56,329 nt of DNA, from assembly GCA_016192435.1 (NCBI GenBank), contig JACPUD010000077.1:1-56329 (forward strand). The letters are read 5' to 3'. The notes beneath the pieces were generated by a model. That model had not been told where the DNA came from. It saw nothing but the letters and a program-made list of their open reading frames with translations, and did no database searches. A program made the position numbers and the translations under genes. The DNA is from Rhodocyclales bacterium (GTDB lineage Bacteria; Pseudomonadota; Gammaproteobacteria; Burkholderiales; Rhodocyclaceae). Shown piece by piece: positions 51,570 through 56,329 of this stretch (positions within the stretch are counted from its first letter, which is position 1; every line of letters begins with the position of its first letter).

Positions 51570-52778
51570 TCAGTGCTTCATCAGGGCCTGCACGGGATCG
51601 AGCCTGGCCGCGCGCCGCGCCGGCATGATGCCGAACAGCATACCGGTGCAAAGCGCCGTGCCGAGTGCCGCGATCACCGCCCAGTCCGGCGGATAGGCGG
51701 GAAACGCCGGGTACATCTGGCGCAGCACGAAGGCGCCGAACAGGCCGAGGCCGTAGCCGGTGACGGCGCCGACCAGGGAGAGCATCGCGGCCTCGGCCAT
51801 GAAGGCATTGCGGATCGTCGTGGCGCGCGCGCCGAGCGCCTTGAGCAGGCCGATCTCGGCCGTGCGCTGGGTCACCGCGACCAGCATCACGTTCATCACC
51901 AGGATGCCGGCGACGGCCAGGCTGATCGCGGCAATGCCGGCCACCGCGGCGGTCAGCGCGCGCAGCAGCTTGTCGAAGGTGGCGAGCACGGCGTCCTGGG
52001 TGATCACTGTGATGTCTTCCTCGCCGTGACGCGCCTTGAGCATGGCGGTCACCTCGCGCTTGACGGCTTCGATCTCGCCGCGACTCCTGGCCTCGATCAG
52101 AATGCGGAACAGGCTGCTGGTATTGAACAGGCTCTGGGCCAGGCTGACCGGGACGAAGACCACCTCGTCGGTGTTCATGCCGCCCACCCCCTGGCCGGTG
52201 GCCTTCAGCACGCCGACGACGCGCAGGCGGCGGTCGCCGAGGCGGACCAGCTCGCCCACGGCAGGGTTGGCGCCGAAAATCTCCTCCTTGATCTTGGCGC
52301 CGATCACCATCACCGGTGCGCCGCGGTTCCAGTCGCCTTCGGGCAGGAAATGCCCCTGCGCCATGGCGAAGCTGCGTATGTCGAAGTAAGGCGAGGCGGT
52401 GCCGGCCACCACGACTTCGCGCAGCCGCCCGTTGGCGTTGATCTCCGAATTGCCCGCGGCCAGCGGTGCCACGCGCCGCACCGAAGGCAGCCGGGTCAGG
52501 GCAAAGGCATCGTCCACCGTAAGGTCGCGCGGCGTTGTGGTCAGCGCATTGGCCGGGCTGAAGCCGCCGGTGGCCGATCGTCCGGGCAGGACGATGACGA
52601 GGTTGCTGCCCAGCGCCGAGAACTGTTCGATCACGTAGCGCCGCGCGCCGTCGCCGAGCGAAGTCAGCACCACCACGGCGGCAACGCCGATGGCCATCGC
52701 CAGCACCGAGAGCGACGTGCGCAGCGGATAGCCGGCCGCCGCATCGCGGGCGAAACGCAGGACGTCGGCGTGGCGCAT
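51570..52778 (-). CDS. MacB-like ABC permease, first copy
   Basis: A 402-residue permease with the same layout as its neighbour (LSVLAMAIGVAAVVVLTSLGDG at the N-terminus, FtsX-like C-terminal helices with VTQRTAEIGLLKALGARA). It lies nine bases after the ATPase gene. Tandem paralogous permeases in one operon suggest duplication and heterodimer formation for export. Confidence 0.9.
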   Translation of the reverse strand: MRHADVLRFARDAAAGYPLRTSLSVLAMAIGVAAVVVLTSLGDGARRYVIEQFSALGSNLVIVLPGRSATGGFSPANALTTTPRDLTVDDAFALTRLPSVRRVAPLAAGNSEINANGRLREVVVAGTASPYFDIRSFAMAQGHFLPEGDWNRGAPVMVIGAKIKEEIFGANPAVGELVRLGDRRLRVVGVLKATGQGVGGMNTDEVVFVPVSLAQSLFNTSSLFRILIEARSRGEIEAVKREVTAMLKARHGEEDITVITQDAVLATFDKLLRALTAAVAGIAAISLAVAGILVMNVMLVAVTQRTAEIGLLKALGARATTIRNAFMAEAAMLSLVGAVTGYGLGLFGAFVLRQMYPAFPAYPPDWAVIAALGTALCTGMLFGIMPARRAARLDPVQALMKH

Positions 52779-52787
52779 GGCGTCGCT

Positions 52788-53486
52788 TCAGCTCGCCGCA
52801 GCGACCGGCCGCGCGCTGTCGCTTTTCAGCTCACCATCTTCCATCAGCAACTGGCGCCGCGCGCGGGTGCCGATTTTCGGGTCGTGGGTGACGATGATCA
52901 GGGTCATGCCGCGCTGGTTGAGTTCTTCCAGCAAATGGATCACGTCGTCGCCGGTGGCGCGGTCGAGGTTGCCGGTCGGCTCGTCGGCCAGCAGCACGGC
53001 GGGCTGCATGATGGTGGCGCGGGCGATCGCGACGCGCTGCCGCTGGCCGCCGGAAAGCTGGTCGGGCCTATGGTCGGCGCGCTGGTCGAGGCCGAAATCC
53101 TTGAGCGCCTGTTGCACGCGCTGCGCCCGCTCGGCCGCCGGGATGCCGGCCAGCATCATCGGCAGGGCAACGTTCTCGGCGGCCGTCAGGCGCGGCACCA
53201 GATGGAAGCTCTGGAACACGAAGCCGATGCGCCGGCTGCGCACGGCGGCCTGCTCGTCGGGCGAGAGCGTGGTGACGTCGCGGCCTTCGAGACGATAGGA
53301 CCCCGCATCGGGCCGGTCGAGCAGGCCCAGCAGGTTGAGCAGCGTGGATTTGCCGGAACCCGATGGCCCCATGATCGCCACATATTCCCCGGCCTCGATG
53401 GCGACATCGAGCCCGGTCAGCGCATGCACCACGCTGTCGCCGAGATGGAAGACGCGCTCGATGCCGGCGAGCTGTATCACCGCCAT
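52788..53486 (-). CDS. MacB/LolD-type ABC ATPase
   Basis: A 232-residue ATPase with Walker A GPSGSGKST, signature LSGGQRQRVAIARA and Walker [10 protein letters not shown]. The N-terminal ERVFHLGDSVVHALTGLDVAIEAGEYVAIMG matches MacB-type mechanotransmission ATPases. The ATG at 53486 avoids an in-frame extension that overlaps the upstream macA-like gene. Confidence 0.93.
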   Translation of the reverse strand: MAVIQLAGIERVFHLGDSVVHALTGLDVAIEAGEYVAIMGPSGSGKSTLLNLLGLLDRPDAGSYRLEGRDVTTLSPDEQAAVRSRRIGFVFQSFHLVPRLTAAENVALPMMLAGIPAAERAQRVQQALKDFGLDQRADHRPDQLSGGQRQRVAIARATIMQPAVLLADEPTGNLDRATGDDVIHLLEELNQRGMTLIIVTHDPKIGTRARRQLLMEDGELKSDSARPVAAAS

Positions 53487-53487
53487 G

Positions 53488-54654
53488 CTATTTCGATTTT
53501 TCGTTCGCCGTGGCCGCCGTGGCGCGAGCGCCAACTTTCACGCCCTCGCGTTCGAGCGAGGTGACGATGCGCTCGGCCTCGGCCAGGCCTTCGACGATTT
53601 CGGTGAACTCCCAGTTGGCGGTGCCGATCTTGACCTTGCGCTCTTCGAGCTTGCCGCTTTCGGCGTTCAGCACCATCACGCGACTGCCCTCGATCAGCGC
53701 CGCGGTGGGCACCCGCAGCACGTTGGCGCGCGTGGCGAGCACGATCTCGACGTCGGCGCTGTAGCCGACCAGCAGGCCGCCGCTCGCCGGTATGTCGAAA
53801 TCCACCTCGACATCGACCGTGCGCGCCTGCTTCTCGACCGCCAGCACATAGGGCGCGACGCGCCGCACCTTGCCCTGCAAAGGCTGCTTGGGCAGGGCAT
53901 CGAGCGTGACGCGCACCGGCAGGCCGGCCTTGATCTTCGGCGCATCGATTTCATCCATCGGTGCGTTGATGTAAAGACAGGAATCGTCGATCAGGTCGAT
54001 CGCCGGCGGCGTCGGCACGCCCGGCGGCGAAGGTGTCGAATATTCGCCGAGCTCGCCGACGATGTTCGCCACGATGCCGTCGAAGGGCGCATACAGCGTC
54101 ATGCGGCCCTGTTCGACTTTCGTCACGTTGATCCGCGCCTGGGCCTGGGCCACGTCGGCACGTGCCGTGTCGCAGGCCGCGCGGCGGGTGTCGGCCTCGC
54201 TGCGCGCGGCGTCCTCGCGCGCCTCCGAAACATAGCCCTTGGCGCGCAGCGAGGTCTGCCGTTCGGCTTCTCGCCCGGCGCTGGCGGCCGCGGTGCACAC
54301 CTCCTTGACGCGCTGGGCCGATGTCGTGCGCTGGGCTTCGGCCAGGGTCTGCTGTGCCTTCTGGTCGTCGTTCCAGAGCTTCATCAGCAACTGGCCCTGC
54401 TTCACCTTGTCGCCTTCCTTGACGCCGAGGTATTCGATGCGGCCGCCCATGATGGTGGATAGCCGCGTGCGCTGGCAGGCTTCGACCGTGCCGGCACGGG
54501 TATTGACCACCGTGGACTCGACGTTGCCGCGGTCGACGGACCTCAGCACCACGCTGACCGGTTTGGTCCGCGTGGTCCATAGATAGGCGCCGACGAGGAG
54601 AAGCAGGACGAGCGCCGCCGGCAGGATGCGGCGCAATAAAAAGGATGTATTCAT
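53488..54654 (-). CDS. MacA-like periplasmic adaptor (HlyD family)
   Basis: A 388-residue membrane-fusion protein with an N-terminal membrane anchor (ILPAALVLLLLVGAYLW), a lipoyl half-motif (GRIEYLGVKEGDKVKQGQLLMKL), a coiled-coil hairpin (about residues 95-170) and the second lipoyl and beta-barrel regions. It is the first gene of the export operon. Near its C-terminus a copy of the dispersed motif encodes VKVGARATAATA. No outer-membrane factor is nearby, so a TolC-like protein from elsewhere would be needed. Confidence 0.9.
   Translation of the reverse strand: MNTSFLLRRILPAALVLLLLVGAYLWTTRTKPVSVVLRSVDRGNVESTVVNTRAGTVEACQRTRLSTIMGGRIEYLGVKEGDKVKQGQLLMKLWNDDQKAQQTLAEAQRTTSAQRVKEVCTAAASAGREAERQTSLRAKGYVSEAREDAARSEADTRRAACDTARADVAQAQARINVTKVEQGRMTLYAPFDGIVANIVGELGEYSTPSPPGVPTPPAIDLIDDSCLYINAPMDEIDAPKIKAGLPVRVTLDALPKQPLQGKVRRVAPYVLAVEKQARTVDVEVDFDIPASGGLLVGYSADVEIVLATRANVLRVPTAALIEGSRVMVLNAESGKLEERKVKIGTANWEFTEIVEGLAEAERIVTSLEREGVKVGARATAATANEKSK
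53515..53536 (-). repeat. dispersed 22-bp motif, copy 12 (inside the macA-like gene)
   Basis: One mismatch in the core (GCTCGCG for GCTGGCG), followed by CCACGGCG and preceded by AA. It encodes Lys-Val-Gly-Ala-Arg-Ala-Thr-Ala near the protein's end. Confidence 0.65.
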
Positions 54655-54738
54655 GGCGTGTGATTATGCCGTGTTTGCCACAGCCGCGCCCTTCCCCGGA
54701 AGGGCATTGAGCGCTAACTTAAGTGTGTCGGCACATTT

Positions 54739-54778
54739 CTCCCTCCCCTTCAAGGGGAGGGTCGGGGAGGGGATGGGG
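54739..54778. repeat. C/G-rich stem-loop element, copy C
   Basis: CCCTCCCC-ttcaa-GGGGAGGG is followed by TCGGGGAGGGGATGGGG, in the gap between the macA-like gene and the DUF4824-like gene. Confidence 0.55.
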
Positions 54779-54779
54779 T

Positions 54780-55643
54780 TCAGCGCGGCACGGCGACCGC
54801 TTCGATCCACGGCTCCAGGCGCTGGCCGGAGGCGATGGTGGCCTCGAAGCGCGCGCCGGGTTCGTCCGCGTTGCGCCGCGGGCTGCGCAGCGCCGGTTCC
54901 AGCGCCGGACGCAGGGCGTGCGGCACATTGATCTGCGACACCGCGAGGGCGCTGAGATAGCCGCCGATGCGGGTCTGCTTGTCGCGCATCACCGTGCGCG
55001 GGCGCAGCGTGGCCTTGACGATCAGGTAACGGCCGCGATCCGGATACTTCGCGCGCAGGGCCGCGCGGCCCAGCCCGGCATCGATGGCGAACAGCCGACT
55101 GTTCACGTTCTCCTCGCGCTTCACCTGTTCCTCGGCGCGCCTGGCCTTGTCGGCGAAGGCCTTGCTGTCGGCATTGGCCGCCTGCGCCGCGACGTGGCGC
55201 GCGGCATTTTGCCGCGTGCGCTCCAGCGCCTGCTGCCAGGCCGCACCGCCGAGCTCCAGCACCAGCAGCACCTCGCGCGGCAGAGATCGCTCGAAGCGCC
55301 GGCGCTCGGCGTTGTCCGCGGCTACGGCCGCGGTATCGAAGCCCAGCGCCGCCATCTTCGCCTGGTCCAGCCAGTCCGGCATGCCGCCGTTGGTGCCGAA
55401 ACCCGAACCGTAGTATTCGCCCGTGCCGGCATCGAGCACGCGCCAGTTCAGCGCCAGCGCCAGGCCGCTGTTCTCCCTGGCCATGCCGCGGCCCCAGGGC
55501 AGGGACAGTTCGCGCTGGGTCAGCAGCATGCGGCTTTCCGCCTCGCCGCTGCGATTCAGATAGACGCCCAGCAGCGCCACGGCATTGGCCAGCAGGATCA
55601 GCGCCGCGCCGGCCCCCAGGACTTTCCAGGGCGTGAGCTTCAC
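54780..55643 (-). CDS. DUF4824-like membrane-anchored protein (GTG start)
   Basis: A 287-residue protein with one N-terminal membrane helix (VLGAGAALILLANAVALLGVYL) and an extracytoplasmic remainder. RELSLPW and GLALALNWRV resemble DUF4824 proteins, which accompany DUF2157 membrane proteins. The start is a GTG at 55643 that overlaps the stop of the upstream gene (GTGA), which fixes it. The function is unknown. Confidence 0.75.
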   Translation of the reverse strand: MKLTPWKVLGAGAALILLANAVALLGVYLNRSGEAESRMLLTQRELSLPWGRGMARENSGLALALNWRVLDAGTGEYYGSGFGTNGGMPDWLDQAKMAALGFDTAAVAADNAERRRFERSLPREVLLVLELGGAAWQQALERTRQNAARHVAAQAANADSKAFADKARRAEEQVKREENVNSRLFAIDAGLGRAALRAKYPDRGRYLIVKATLRPRTVMRDKQTRIGGYLSALAVSQINVPHALRPALEPALRSPRRNADEPGARFEATIASGQRLEPWIEAVAVPR

Positions 55644-56329
55644 GGCGCGCCCCCCATGGCGCCGCGCCCGACGCGGCGCAGGCGCTTCAACACCAGCAGG
55701 ATCAGGATCGCGGCCAGACCCAGCACCAGGAAGAACAGGTACTTGGGCATGAGCTCCCACCACCAGTCGAAGAACTTGGTGTAGAGAAAGATGACGAAGA
55801 ATGTGATGCCGGTATTCACCGTGTCCAGCCACTGCCGGCGCGCGCCGATCCAGATCGCCAGGGCGCTGGCGACGAAGCCGGCGAGTTCGTAGATGCCCTC
55901 GATGCTGCTCATTTCGATGTCGTAATTGGCCAGGTAGCTGCCCTGTCCCCAGTGGCCCAGCACCAGCATCGGCAGCAGCAGGCAGAGCAGGCCGAAGATC
56001 CGGTAGATCGCGGCGAAGCCCGACAGGCGTCGGTGTTCGGTCAGCGCCGGGACGGCGAACAGCAGCGCCGCCACCGGGAAGAAATTCTCCGGCCGCTCGC
56101 CAAAATGCAGCCAGTAGATGCCGCCCCACTCGCCCACGCGCGCGGCGACGAAGGCGATCACGCAGCAGATGCCGGCCGCCAGCAGCAGCCGCAGGTCGCA
56201 GGCATAGGCCAGCAGCAAGGCCAGCGCCGCCCAGGGCAACAGCGCGCGATCGGTCGGCGTGATGTTGAAGATCTGGCCGAGCATGGTCAGGTTCAGCACG
56301 AAGCAGGCGAAGGCCACCATCGCCGCCAG
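55640..56329 (-). CDS. DUF2157-like polytopic membrane protein (partial, cut by window edge)
   Basis: At least 226 residues with seven or more hydrophobic helices and short loops, ending in a basic C-terminus (LKRLRRVGRGAMGGAP). The N-terminal part lies beyond 56329, so the first Met seen is probably internal. It is coupled to the DUF4824-like gene by a GTGA overlap. Its pairing with that gene supports a DUF2157-type assignment; function unknown. Confidence 0.7.
   Translation of the reverse strand: MAAMVAFACFVLNLTMLGQIFNITPTDRALLPWAALALLLAYACDLRLLLAAGICCVIAFVAARVGEWGGIYWLHFGERPENFFPVAALLFAVPALTEHRRLSGFAAIYRIFGLLCLLLPMLVLGHWGQGSYLANYDIEMSSIEGIYELAGFVASALAIWIGARRQWLDTVNTGITFFVIFLYTKFFDWWWELMPKYLFFLVLGLAAILILLVLKRLRRVGRGAMGGAP

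Noticed and set aside
51573-53564. A 663-codon plus-strand frame across the MacAB-like operon
   Set aside because: It spans two permease genes and an ATPase in antisense and has no family features.

Overview
The window is about 56 kb of GC-rich chromosome from a betaproteobacterium. The petABC-sspA-sspB order and the dnaX-ybaB-recR cluster fit that class. A five-gene tungsten/molybdenum aldehyde oxidoreductase operon and a phenylpyruvate/indolepyruvate decarboxylase point towards the Rhodocyclales (Aromatoleum/Azoarcus/Sulfuritalea-like), but I cannot name a genus from sequence alone. No prophage, complete insertion sequence or CRISPR array is visible, and most of the window is compact core genome.

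Layout. 1-3.1 kb: tRNA-Arg(CCT), a coiled-coil protein and a GAF-GAF-PAS adenylate cyclase. 3.1-6.9 kb (minus strand): cytochrome bc1 genes petABC followed by sspA and sspB. 7-11.4 kb (minus): dnaX, ybaB, recR and a CoA-transferase in a tight operon, with a Spy-like periplasmic protein upstream. 11.5 kb: 4.5S SRP RNA. 11.7-15.9 kb (minus): aldehyde oxidoreductase operon aorABCDE. 16-20.3 kb (minus): hydrolase, SrkA kinase and ComEC. 20.4-27.3 kb: CBS protein, FAH-family hydrolase, DUF2062 protein, LolCD, RpfE-like protein and RecJ. 27.3-33.8 kb: a CHASE-PAS-PAS-GGDEF-EAL protein, RF3 (GTG start), a carboxylesterase and a LuxR regulator. 33.8-38.9 kb: amidase, GST, SRAP protein, remains of two toxin-antitoxin systems, a short mobile-element-like remnant and a lytic transglycosylase. 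39-43.8 kb: the decarboxylase, its divergent Lrp-type regulator, moaA and moeA. 43.8-44.1 kb: an array of palindromic repeats. 44.2-50.3 kb: M48 peptidase, tryptophan-halogenase homologue, OmpW with a strong CRP/FNR-type operator, a sensor-domain protein and two small proteins. 50.4-56.3 kb (minus): a MacAB-like export operon and two membrane or envelope genes, the last cut by the window edge.

The most striking signal is not a gene. A 22-bp motif (AGTTGGCGCTGGCG, two free bases, then ACGGCG) recurs twelve times on both strands, with ten exact copies of the 14-bp core. Six copies are intergenic and six lie inside unrelated genes (dnaX, comEC, lolD, moeA twice, and the macA-like gene). The coding copies use two different reading frames or the antisense strand. 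In four of them the motif spells Lys-Val-Gly-Ala with third-position A/T codons that its neighbours rarely use. This implies selection or spread at the DNA level, as for a DNA-uptake sequence, a chromosome-organising site or a small dispersed repeat. One copy sits in comEC, which encodes the DNA-uptake channel.

Metabolically, phenylpyruvate decarboxylase (aromatic aldehydes from amino acids), the aldehyde oxidoreductase (aldehyde to acid) and the pterin-cofactor genes moaA and moeA form a plausible aromatic amino acid catabolism theme. The FNR-like box before ompW and the cytochrome bc1 genes suit a respiratory bacterium that changes electron acceptors.
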